From contig JAOTOL010001392.1 of NCBI GenBank assembly GCA_034440575.1, forward strand, positions 488,001-552,000: a stretch of DNA of 64,000 nt, in the 5' to 3' direction. Below, piece by piece: positions 55,141-64,000 of the stretch. A model generated the notes under the pieces. It was given only the letters and a program-made list of their open reading frames with translations, searched no databases and was not told the origin of the DNA. Every line of letters starts with the position of its first letter. The stretch's first letter is position 1. The DNA comes from Imbricaverruca yamaguchii. Taxonomy: Eukaryota; Arthropoda; Thecostraca; Neoverrucidae. A program made the translations under genes and the position numbers.

Positions 55141-56437
55141 ATAAGTAACAAAACTTTATTTTTGTTTAAAAAGTCGGTATCGTAAATACGTGCCGAGCCC
55201 CAAGCAAAAATTGCTGGAGACAAAGGAAATCGGAAAGGTTAAAAAGAACACCCAACTGGAGTCTCAGTTGGGCACCCAATCTGGAAGCGTTGTTATTTAA
55301 TCAGAAATGAGGTGCGTCAAATCTAAGCGGTTATCCGGATTTCTTAGCCACTAGAAAACGTGGGAAGGAGAGAACTAGTCACCGAAGTCAATTCAGGATG
55401 GGCCGCTGCGTCCCTAAGTCTGAACACGTTATGACTTTATGAGGTGCCGTGTGTTGTCACCTATCAGCTATTTTGCACTGTTTTGTTGGTCCTCAACATA
55501 TGCGCTTTCATTCAATTTCAGCCGGGTGTCACGTGATGCAGTTGTAGCATTTCCTTTCAAGTAGCAAATGTTATAAAGTGCACGATGTGCACTACACAAA
55601 TGTTTGAGGTGACTGATGAGGTCCTGAGGACGAACACAATACCATGTGTTATTATTTATAGCGTTGTTCTTTTCTCCATTCTGTCAGCTGCCAATCATGG
55701 GCTTGCCAATCATAGGCTCCCACAAACCGGATCAAAGCTTCTTGAACCAGCGATCACCCGTCTTTCCTCCAACAATAATCATGATTATTATTTATTCATT
55801 GGCCAGCAAGTAGGCTTCGTTCTTACTAGCAGCCAGTGCAAACTTGTAAGGTGAGCACTGCCTTAGAAACGTCTGTGGGCCAATAAGTACTAAGTATGGC
55901 TATATCTGGCAATCTTCAATACAATCAAACCCTTCCTCACCTTCACATTCAAGTAACTTGCCATGAAAATATGAACGTGTGAAGAATGTCTAAGGGGGAA
56001 AACTCAACTCAATGAACAACAATCTGAATTGTGCAAAAGCATAGATCGGTGAACTCATAATGACCCCCTGCAGCTTTTGGCCATTTCAAAGTGTTCGTTT
56101 ACGGGATAATTTGCACTGGCGTTCTATTCTTTCTTCCCATAAACATCGGTGAACAACGGATGACGTCTCAAGGACATTTTGTACTATATCTTGGGAACTA
56201 GGGCACACCACGTAGCCATTAGTGACGCTGTAATGAGCTTGCACCCACCCCACACATACGCACATAGCGGAAATTGAAGAAATTTTGTTTGAACAGTAAT
56301 ATACTAATGGTTTCACTCGCATCAAGAAGGTAAACCTAGTATTACAAATGCATCCATTAGTCGTGAAAAGAGTTCAAAGTCTAGCGAGAATTGTGAATTT
56401 GAATGTACTTATGCTGTAATGGTAGTTTTTTTTTCAT
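55141..56437. other. No recognisable gene
   Basis: A hairpin-like repeat, ACCCAACTGGAGTCTCAGTTGGGCACCC, lies at 55251-55278. An 89-codon frame at 55585-55854 has one hydrophobic stretch (VIIYSVVLFSIL) but no family resemblance. A duplicated CCAATCATRGGCT is within it. Confidence 0.45.
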
Positions 56438-56445
56438 CAGGGATG

Positions 56446-56477
<32 letters not shown>

Positions 56478-56611
56478 CCGGAGCCGGAACATTTTGCCCG
56501 GAGCCGGAGTCTGAGCCGGAGCCGTCAAAAGCGGGGCGGCTCACGTTCGGGATGTACGGAGCCGGAGCCGGAGCCGGAGCCGTCCAAAATTTCCCCCGCT
56601 CCGCATCCCTG
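56438..56611. mobile_element. 174-bp hAT-like MITE made of GGAGCC repeats
   Basis: The inverted termini CAGGGATGCGGAG and CTCCGCATCCCTG are exact over 13 bp. The interior is largely GGAGCC hexamers (56448-56480, 56560-56583). Flanking 8-mers TTTTTCAT (56430-56437) and CTTTTCAG (56612-56619) agree at six of eight positions, as expected for an old hAT target duplication. The element cannot encode a protein; the reading frame of repeated Glu-Pro is a by-product. Confidence 0.85.
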
Positions 56612-56867
56612 CTTTTCAGTATCGCACTTGTTGTTAGCCATAAGCGCGTCCTGGGGTCTGCCCCATCCCTTTAGCGGTCCCCATTTTAGTGGTAAAAGTT
56701 GTGTGTTTACAATTAAAATTATCGGGTTATCTATCCAAAAGTGCTCAACCATGATACTTTGCGAAATTCCTTCCTGCGTCCCTGCTGTTCACCCTGGCAC
56801 ATTCACTTTTTGGGACGTTCCTACGCCTGACCAGGTCATGAAAAGGCATAATATTGCAGGCGGATAG

Positions 56868-57129
56868 CATGTAAATGTCCTGCCATCATCCGCCACCTCG
56901 TGTCGCATTATTTTCCCACGCGTCGACGCATTGCAAGCGAAAATCGTGTGAATGTTATTCGATCATCCGCCACTGCGCAACGCATTACTTTCCCACGCGT
57001 CGATGCGCGGGCTACCGAGCTCTCGAACAATAGGAAAGCTGCACGCAAAAAGCACGTACTCAAATGTATCATCCTGCCATCTGGCGAGAAATATTGTTAC
57101 CTATGATTCAGCATTCAATCTCATTAGTG
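56868..57129 (-). mobile_element. Family C 5' module, reverse orientation, with a ~70-bp duplication
   Basis: CATCCGCCAC followed by TTTTCCCACGCGTCGA occurs twice (about 56885-56935 and 56963-57005), a direct duplication of about 75 bp. In reverse complement this is the CGTGGGAA...GTGGCGGATG module seen at 20600 and 51020. It continues outward into the right tandem-repeat terminus. Confidence 0.7.
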
Positions 57130-57547
57130 TAATATGTAGACCGTGCTGCTACCTAGCGAGAGCTATCTGAAGTGATGCTTCTAGAAAATTAAAAAAGTTC
57201 TTGAATCTGTGGAGGTTGCAACCTGTGGAGGTTACGACCGCTGCTGAGTTGTGGAGGTTATGACCGCTGTGGACTTGTGGAGGTTGCAACCTGTGGGGAT
57301 TACGACCTGTGGAGGTTATGACCTGTGGAAGTTATGACCGCTTCGGAGTTGTGGAGGTTACGACCTGTGGAGGTTATGACCGCTGCGGACTTGTGGAGGT
57401 TACGACCTGTGGAGGTTATGACCGCTGCGGACTTGTGGAGGTTGCGACCTGTGGAGGTTATGACCTGTGGAGGTTACGACCGCTGCGATGTGTTGAATTT
57501 GTGGAGGTTGTGACCTGTGGAGGTTACGACCTGTGGAGGTTATGATA
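57130..57547 (-). repeat. Right inverted terminus: 16-18-bp tandem array 4
   Basis: Units ACCTGTGGAGGTTATG and variants are the reverse complement of array 3, in the same order from the outside in. Val/Glu/Cys/Gly-rich frames (EVMTCGGYDRC) through the array on both copies are translations of the repeat. Confidence 0.95.
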
Positions 57548-57555
57548 CGTCTCCC

Positions 57556-58307
57556 CCGCCACACAATCAGACACCAGCGTCTTCTGATGCGACGAGTGAC
57601 AACGAAAGCCGATGGTTCATGGATATTGTCAGGCTTCGGTGGAGGGAGGGCCTGGTGGAATAATCAGTACGGTCAGAGGATCTGGCCGATTGGTGTATAC
57701 CAGGGAAGTTTTACAACTTATGTGCATACGTATCTGTCTGGATTGTCCGCCCAGCGGCACAGGCAGGATTTTCTTAGGGGAGGCGCCAAAAAGGGAAAGC
57801 TTTGGGCGTGTCAAAAATGTAGGGTTTTGCGTGGTGAAAATTTCCAACTTTATTGCTTGATCTAGTATATTTTTAGTTGCTGGGGGAGGGGTCGCACCCT
57901 AGCCACGCCTTTGTTCGCCTCTGCAAAATCCGAAAATACCACCACCACGATTTCAAAATGTGATGAAAAAGCGCGTGCAGAGCTTCCTTTACAAAAATTG
58001 AATTCGATTGGACCAGTTCCCCGAGTCACTCCAAGTTTTCCTCAGGTGCGTATGGTCAATGCATAACAAGGAAAAAGAAACTAAAGTCCGCCGTTCTCAT
58101 GGTTGTCTTCTTGTATTTTTGTCTTCTACTTTCCACCAGGTGTCTCGCGAACCATCACGAATTGCTGACCGGCCAGAAAATGTGTTGCTGCTGGCTTTCT
58201 TCTGCGCATTTCACAAGATCCTGGAGAACTCATCCCTCACCACTCAGAACACATGACGTTCCGGACTGCATCCACCAGGTAGTGGGTGCATTCGCTTCTG
58301 AAGTGAT
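57556..58307. other. No supported gene
   Basis: A hAT-like or MITE-like G-rich patch (TTGCTGGGGGAGGGGTCGCA near 57879) is present without a partner end. A frame at 58008-58256 with a splice-acceptor-like TTTCCACCAG at 58131-58140 has no recognisable domain. Confidence 0.45.
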
Positions 58308-58362
58308 GGGCGCTATATGACCAACGCAGTCGATTCGCACCTAGACCCAAATAACCAACTAT
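58308..58362 (+). mobile_element. LINE 3'-end fragment
   Basis: GGGCGCTATATGACCAACGC, AGTCGATTCGCACC, then CCCAAATAACCAAC: the I-like LINE 3' module in + orientation, more diverged than the other copies. No clear target duplication. Confidence 0.6.
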
Positions 58363-59241
58363 CCCTTCTCAAATTCCGTCTAGTCAACTGCGCATCAGCC
58401 GTATTTCTACGTTAACTAACGCCAAGGTCGATACAAAACGCATCATTTCGGAAAGATGTCATGACAGTGCAAATCGAAGTGACCAAGTCAACAACGCTAC
58501 GTTCCCAGCAGCAGAGCCCGCCCTAACGCAAGCCGTGGCAACAGGCTATCCCTTCCCCACACCACCACCCCCGACCCTTCGCAGTCTTGGGTCACAAGCC
58601 CCAGTTCATTTCAGCAGCCCACTTCACCAGCGACGGGACTAATCGCGTGTCGCGCCCCTATTGAAACTATAAACACCAGTCCAACAGCTTTATGACCGCC
58701 ATATTTCGCGCGGTTGGCTCATAGTTTTTGCGCGCGCCGTTATTGGATTGGTGGAGAACGGCGCATACGTAACACAGTCGAACCGAAATGAACCTGCCTC
58801 CAACGTTCAGAAGGCAGACCACCGACATCATGCCACTATCGAAAGTCATTTATGAATCATACACGTTGATCACTCAACGCACCTTATTATTTTACTGCAA
58901 ACATAAACATCTGCAATCATAAACACACATGCAACATGTGCACCGCAAAAGGGAAGACGTTATAGCACAAGTTCTACGAAATATATGTGGCGCGATATCA
59001 CCTAATCACAGCATTATTAGTATTGAAACGAAGTAAGCCATCACACATGAGATACCGATCACGCATAATACTGATCATCAGTACTGACCACGCCATCTCG
59101 CATAACACCGATGCTCGCTCTACTAATTGCACATCAGTGTACATAATGCATGGGAACTTCACCGAGCATACGGCAAAAACGGTAGAGAACTATAGCTGCC
59201 AACTCTCGGGAAACATCACCACGGTTATTTACCCTGATCAC
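58363..59241. other. No recognisable gene
   Basis: No domain or transposon end seen. GATCA-containing short repeats (CCGATCACGCATAATACTGA and similar) are scattered at 59040-59120. Confidence 0.5.
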
Positions 59242-59460
59242 GTCATACAACTCATCAAATGCTTTACGTCGAACGACACCACAGTTCTTCAACGTTGTCA
59301 CATCATACAGCTCATCAAATAGTTCACGCCGAACAACACTGCGGTCGGTGATAGGAAAATTGCAAGACACGTTACAAGCTACTGTTAGCTTAAAAGTTAT
59401 AGCAAGACACGTCAAAAGCTATCGCTAGCTTAAACGTTACAGCAAGACTCGTTAAAAGCC
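59242..59460. repeat. Two adjacent tandem duplications (about 60 bp and 41 bp units)
   Basis: The block with CATACAACTCATCAAATGCT at 59242 onward recurs at 59303 as CATACAGCTCATCAAATAGT. Then CAAGACACGTTACAAGCTAC, CAAGACACGTCAAAAGCTAT and CAAGACTCGTTAAAAGCCTG follow at a ~41-bp period from 59363. They lie downstream of the PB1 gene end. Confidence 0.8.
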
Positions 59461-59773
59461 TGCAATCCTTGGAAACAATTACAGCCCAGAAGCCCCCACC
59501 TCGCCGGATGGTAAAACCCTTTTGTACCTTGCAGTCGGTTTCTGGCATGTTTATCGATAAGCGATTCTACAGTTAGCTGGAACAACCCACTGAAACTTTT
59601 TGCGGAAAGAGTGGATACTTTTCTGAAGAGAATAATGCTCAGGATGACAAACACCAGGTGAAGACCGTGTTCGCTACCCTGATTTCCAATCACAGTACAC
59701 ACTGGTTAGCAGAGCGCGGCAAGTAGAGCGCAGCAAGCTGAGCGCAGCTCCACAGCAGCTCATCAGAAGCCGG

Positions 59774-60216
59774 TCACAGGTACGAGTCGGAACCGACGCC
59801 CAGTACGCTGGCGACGGCTCGGTGCAGAATGTGCGACATCAGGCCGGCGATGACGGGCGTCACGGCGTCCAGGATGGTGCCGCGCGACCACCGCATCACC
59901 CGGTACCCGCGGCCGCCCAACACGTACAACTTCAGCACGCGCGACTCCTCCAGCCGCCGGAAGTCAGCCAGCGCCAGCCGCAGCTCCTTGTCGCAGCTGA
60001 TGGAGATCATGTCGTCGTCGACGTCCCTCCAGGCCACGTCAAACGGCATCCGCTGGCGGCAGCGCAGCAGTGGGAAAGTGTCGCGCAGCTTCTGCTTTAG
60101 ACTGGACAGGCTGGCAGCGGTCGCCTCGTCCAGGTCGAAGCGGCGCACCTCCAGCCACTCATCGTCTCCCAGGTACGCCTTCACTGGCACATCGACCCAG
60201 TCCACTTTGTGAGGGT
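59774..60216 (-). CDS. PB1-domain protein exon, sequestosome-1/p62-like (last exon, 5' part of gene not seen)
   Basis: The minus-strand exon opens after a good acceptor (TACCTCTCCTGCAG, ending at 60217) and runs to TGA at 59774-59776. Its first visible in-frame methionine is internal, so the start codon is in an upstream exon. Counting from the Val of VDWVDVPVKAYLG at 60205, residues 6-95 form a PB1 domain: a conserved basic Lys9 (VKAYL), EVRRF, a leucine-rich helix with FPLL, and the acidic OPCA cluster W-R-D-V-D-D-D-M with D72 and E74. Lys plus OPCA means a type I/II PB1, able to form head-to-tail chains as p62 and atypical PKC do. VKAYL and E(V/I)RRF are closest to p62. Unlike p62, only about 48 residues follow, with a hydrophobic helix (TILDAVTPVIAGLMSHILH), so it may be a truncated or different PB1 adaptor, or the exon may splice out at an internal GT. 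Codons are GC-ending, unlike the surroundings. Confidence 0.72.
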
Positions 60217-61060
60217 CTGCAGGAGAGGTACACCGTGCGCGTTAGCTAGTGTTCTGATAATAACTATTCTGAGTTGAAAACTATACATCGAAACTTCTTT
60301 TTCACCTCGAAACCAAAGTTCTTTCCATGTGCTATTAATATTAACAGCAACCATTGATCAGCCTTGATGATGCGTTCTTTTATGGTAGGTCAGTCAGTCA
60401 GTCAGCCACCTGTCTCAAAAGTTCAGATGTGCACATGCGAATTGGAAGTACAAGCAGGTAAATGGCCGCCTTTGGGTGCGGATAAATTTGCTGCAATGGG
60501 TAAAAATTCCTTCACAATGCAAAAATTCAAAGAAAGTATAGAAATGTAATGCATATGTGAAATTCGCGTAAATTGCTCAGTGCAAATTTAAACTTTGTGC
60601 GTAGAGACGAAAATAAATCACAGACGGTCCACAAAATAGGTTTCTGATGCAGTGTCCTAAAATTGCTTCACCATTAACTGTGTGAATGAAAAAAGAAGTT
60701 GCTTGGGAATAGTGAGATTGGAAGAAAATAAAGGATCACCACTTAAGGATTAAAAAAGTGGAATGCCTTTCACTTCAGTCACATGTATTTTACATTGTTT
60801 AGCAGTCATGTGTATAATGACTGCCCACACATGTGGCAAAATGGTAAAAACCTAAGACAAGGATGAAATAGCACAATTCCATTAACTGTGAATGTCCAGG
60901 CCACATGGTCAATTATTTTACATTGTACTGATGTGACTGGAACACACAGATTCTAGACAACTGGAGTTTTCCATTACGTCAGCCACAGTAGGGCTATACA
61001 GGGTGTTATAGATGACACAGTTGACACACCAGTGTTATAATTGAACTGCAGGTGCAGGTG
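60217..61060. other. No recognisable gene; presumed intron of the PB1 gene
   Basis: AT-rich DNA with a short (TCAG)n run at 60389-60405. If the PB1 exon is real, this is intron on the minus strand; no upstream exon could be read. Confidence 0.4.
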
Positions 61061-61450
61061 CTTTTTCCTAGCTGAGCTTCAACCTCAGCTAGGAAAAAGG
61101 CAATCAGAATGCTGGGAATCATTAATAGGAGTATGAAGTATAACAGCAAGGAAGTCATGAAAAGCTATACTTAGCATACATGTGGCCCTGTTTGGAATAC
61201 TCTGTACAGGTATGTGACCAATACTTAGGAAAAACATGCATGCATGCATGCATGCTCTTGCTCTTTTATTTAGAGTAACACATATGGGTCATCAATTCAG
61301 GTTAGTCAAGTCAATGTGTAGGACAGCTAAGTGGCAACAGATTCTCAATCAGAATGGTTGATCAATGGAAAAGGCTGCATTCCAATGTTGTGGGAATTCC
61401 CCATTGAATGTACTTAAAAATAGGGTGGACAGGTTTTTAGGTTCAAGAAT
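61061..61450 (+). pseudogene. CR1-like LINE thumb/C-terminal fragment with a snap-back hairpin at its edge
   Basis: 61061-61076 and 61084-61099 are a perfect 16-bp inverted repeat (CTTTTTCCTAGCTGAG), the right arm being the start of the LINE match. The fragment codes ARKKAIRMLGIINRSM, then a thumb block around the WPCLEYSVQ-type motif, GHQFRLVKSMCRTAKWQQ in mixed frames, and NVLKNRVDRFLGS. This parallels 46200-46680 of the + CR1 copy but is from a different subfamily. A GCAT tetramer run at 61236-61253 interrupts it. Confidence 0.7.
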
Positions 61451-62408
61451 GTTTTTTAAAGTTCTAATGATATACATATGGCGTGATGTTATGCTATTGC
61501 TTGTACACTGTGCAGATCCTTTCAAACAGACATTGATGAAGTTTGAATATCATTGATGTGGCATGGATGTAGATGACTATATTGTGCAGCATTAAGTGAA
61601 TGCTGCTGTATAAGTTGGACTGGTCATAGCACTACATAAGTTGTTTGATATATTTTTGAATGGGAATATGGCAGTGATTGGTGGAGTGCCAGTCACTAAA
61701 TACAAACATTACATGAAATGAAGGAATATTAAAATTCATGGAATAATTTTCACATTTTGCTTCTTCTTCTCACAAGTGCTACCACTCAAAGTCCATGCCT
61801 GAAAACAAATAGCAGTTAGAGCAGTACCAAATCGCCAACCTGTCAATGACCACTAAAACTAGAACTAGACAACATTCAGATCTGTTGGTATCAGCGTTGT
61901 TTGCCATTTTTAGTGCCATGTATGCACTAAAAACATCTCTGCAACACAAAAATGGTGGCACTTGACATCATGTGAGAAGATGCTATAGAGTAGACACATG
62001 ATACAATTACGCTATTTGTGTCAATATAGTCAATCATTAATTCAATATTTATTCAACATGTATTCAATGCTGATTCAATACTAATCAATATGTTTGCATG
62101 GTACATGCAGCATGAAATGCTAACATTTATTTGTAATTCCATTAAAGCTATACTACCTGGTTATGGACAACTCATTATTTTTAGTGCAACAAAATTTTGG
62201 GCATGGCTTAGTTTGCCAAGATGTTTATGCATACAAAAATGCTAACATTGGTTTTTAGCCCCACTAAAACAAGGGTAATTGTGAGCAAGTGCATATAATT
62301 TTTTTTAAAATCCATTTTAGAAATTCATACTCCAGCTAAAAATGTTGTACTCCACTACCAAGAAAGAAATATGGAAATCCTACACTGTAATTGTTCAACA
62401 ATCTTCCA
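61451..62408. other. No recognisable gene
   Basis: AT-rich DNA with short ATTCAATA-type repeats at 62035-62090. No domain seen. Confidence 0.5.
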
Positions 62409-63746
62409 TTAACACGTGCCCTGGAGGGCCTCTGAAAATAACACGCACTGGAGGGGGGCAGATTGTGCCCCCCTTAAAATCTCAGCTCCTATGAAGACTA
62501 AAGCAACGAAATTCGCAGGGTGGATGGGCACGATAGTGAACTCTATTGTGTGCAAAGTACATGACCTTAGGTCAATATTTTCAAGGTCAAATGAGGTCAA
62601 AATAGCAAAATTTTCCAGTTTTGCATGGCTTGGCTTGTCATTGTTATGGATCGCTGTGCTTGTGTTTAAATGCTCCACAATTGGCATTAATGATCCTTTG
62701 GACATTACCAATGATGCAATACAGATGTCAGATCTGCCATTTGACCTCAGGTCACCTATATAGGAGCACTTTATTAGGTCATTGCCTACTCAAGTTACCG
62801 GAACCGGGCTCCCAACACGACTGCTCCGTTGGACGGCTCAGTACAATTGACTTCGCAAAGAAAGGAGTGAAATACATGAATAAAGTTTGGAAAAGCTTAG
62901 GCACACAATGACAAACAGTAGATTTTGGGATGTGCAGGGAGGAACATGTAAAGTGACATCAATCGCATGACAGTCATTTGCATTTGTAACACATTCTAGT
63001 TCACCAAGTTTGATTTCAGTAGCCTGTCATGAACTTGACCTGACTTAGCCTCGGCGACCTAACATGACCTTTAAATTATATAGCATAACAATATGCATCA
63101 AGCAAGTCGCTAGTGTTGTCAAGAACACTTCCCTTTTGCCAATAGATGGGAAGCACATCAGTGCCAATTTTTGTGGTCTGGCGCTGCAAATTGTTTTTAC
63201 TTTAATGGCCCCTAACTTTAAAACTTCGGCCAATTTTCATCTTTCTTGCTTTAAACAATGTACCTGTCATTTCCAAGCAGGTACTCAAAAATTTGGCGTA
63301 TATCGGCCGATACAATATGGAGTTATGTACGAAAAATTGGAAGGGTTGGCAGATTTTGCCATCCCCCTCCAGGGCGTGTGTTAGCCTGTCATGAACTTGA
63401 CCTGACCTAACCTCTGTGGCTTGACATGACTTTGAAACAATGTAGCATGGCAATGTACATCAAACAAGTCACTAGTTTTGCCAAGAACACCTGCTTTTTG
63501 CTAATACACGGGAAGGGCATCAGCGCCGATATTTGTGGCCTGGCACTGATAAATTTTTTGAATTTAGCAACCTCTAACTATAATTTTTTAGTCAATTTTC
63601 ATTTTCTTACTTTAAACAACTCGCAGGTCATTTATTGGCAGGTACACAAACCATGGTGGATATCGGCCGGCAAAATCTGGAGTTATCTACGAAAATCCAG
63701 AGGGGTGGGCGGATTTCGCCCCCCACCCCTCCAGGGCGCATGTTAA
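62409..63746 (+). mobile_element. TTAA-class non-autonomous DNA transposon, family B, copy 3, with duplicated 3' third
   Basis: TTAA at 62409-62412 and 63743-63746 flanks CACGTGCCCTGGAGGG and, reversed, CATGCGCCCTGGAGGGG. The body matches 14538-15494. The last third is present twice, 63022-63383 and 63384-63742, each ending in a full terminus (CCTCCAGGGCGTGTG, CCTCCAGGGCGCATG). The inner one is followed by TTAG in place of TTAA. No transposase is coded. Confidence 0.88.
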
Positions 63747-64000
63747 AAGAGAATTTAAAAAGGTTAGGCTAGACTTATAATTTTTCTTTACTTTGACCAC
63801 TACTAGGTTAGGTTGACTACAAGCCCCCTTTTGGATGCTATTATTGCTTTCAAACCAAAAAGTATGCATTTGTGAAGGAAATTAGTGGTTGCATGTCAAT
63901 CACCTTCAGCATTGCATTGGAAAAATAAATTTGAAGACTTCAAAAATTACCTTGAACCACATATTTTCAAGATGTTGGAAGGTAGACAGCCTCTTTAGGA
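63747..64000. other. No recognisable feature
   Basis: AT-rich DNA with one GGTTAGGCTAG motif; too short to judge. Confidence 0.5.

Larger units (their letters stand above)
50445..57555. mobile_element. Putative 7.1-kb element with tandem-repeat inverted termini (foldback-like)
   Basis: Both ends start CGTATMATAACCTCCACAG. The ~430-bp ends (50453-50880 and, reversed, 57130-57547) are collinear unit by unit and differ at only a few percent of positions by eye; beyond that, similarity fades over ~200 bp. Between them lie family C modules, a DCUN1D-like pseudogene and a 21-bp array. Drosophila FB and Galileo elements likewise have long inverted termini made of short tandem repeats. I see no target duplication and no transposase. 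An inverted segmental duplication is the main alternative. Confidence 0.55.

Noticed and set aside
59774..60205. GTG at 60205 as the start codon of the PB1 gene
   Set aside because: Nuclear genes of animals rarely start at GTG, and a good splice acceptor lies just upstream in the same open frame.

Overview
The window reads as a repeat-dense stretch of a metazoan nuclear genome, most likely an arthropod (chelicerate or crustacean). The basis is the set of decayed non-LTR retrotransposons (I-like with gag zinc knuckles and RNase H, CR1-like with an esterase ORF1, L2-like), an intron-containing hAT transposase of the TTF/DUF4371 type, TTAA-flanked non-autonomous transposons, AT-rich microsatellites and GT-AG introns. 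The species cannot be named from the sequence. There are no operons or prokaryotic features, and almost all long open frames are transposon remnants or simple-repeat translations.

Layout. 0-2.9 kb: no supported gene, small repeats. 2.9-8.8 kb: one near full-length but heavily mutated I-like LINE (+). 11.9-15.5 kb: three TTAA-class non-autonomous DNA transposons, two of them abutting on one shared TTAA. 16.5-31.0 kb: nested inverted structures. Two 17-bp-unit arrays in opposite orientation lie at 16.5 and 30.7-31.0 kb. Inside them a minus-strand CR1 copy is split by an 11.5-kb segment whose ends are long inverted repeats carrying ~165-bp tandem units (17.76-29.29 kb). That segment holds a minisatellite-filled element and an L2-like LINE with a CR1 insertion. 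33-36 kb: a CpG-rich non-coding block, a G-rich minisatellite and a possible core promoter. 38.1-42.4 kb: an L2-like LINE (-) containing a 2.5-kb hAT element with an 8-bp target duplication and a recoverable three-exon transposase gene. 43.6-46.9 kb: the best CR1-like LINE (+), with an esterase-type ORF1, an intact FADD box and an 8-bp-unit 3' tail. 48-49.3 kb: a second CpG-rich block. 50.44-57.55 kb: a putative 7.1-kb element bounded by nearly identical ~430-bp inverted repeats built of 16-18-bp tandem units; it encloses a broken DCN1-like (DCUN1D) gene fragment and a long degenerate ~21-bp array. 59.77-60.22 kb: the only convincing intact host exon, coding a PB1 domain (minus strand). 61-63.7 kb: another CR1 fragment and a third copy of the TTAA transposon family.

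Functionally the window is a palimpsest of transposons. The two traces of host genes are the PB1 exon (sequestosome-1/p62-like) and the DCUN1D-like pseudogene. The observations most worth follow-up are the foldback-like inverted-repeat elements with tandem-repeat termini, the swap of interior cargo between two copies of one element, the 44-54-bp LINE 3'-end insertions with clear target duplications, and the repeated short perfect hairpins.
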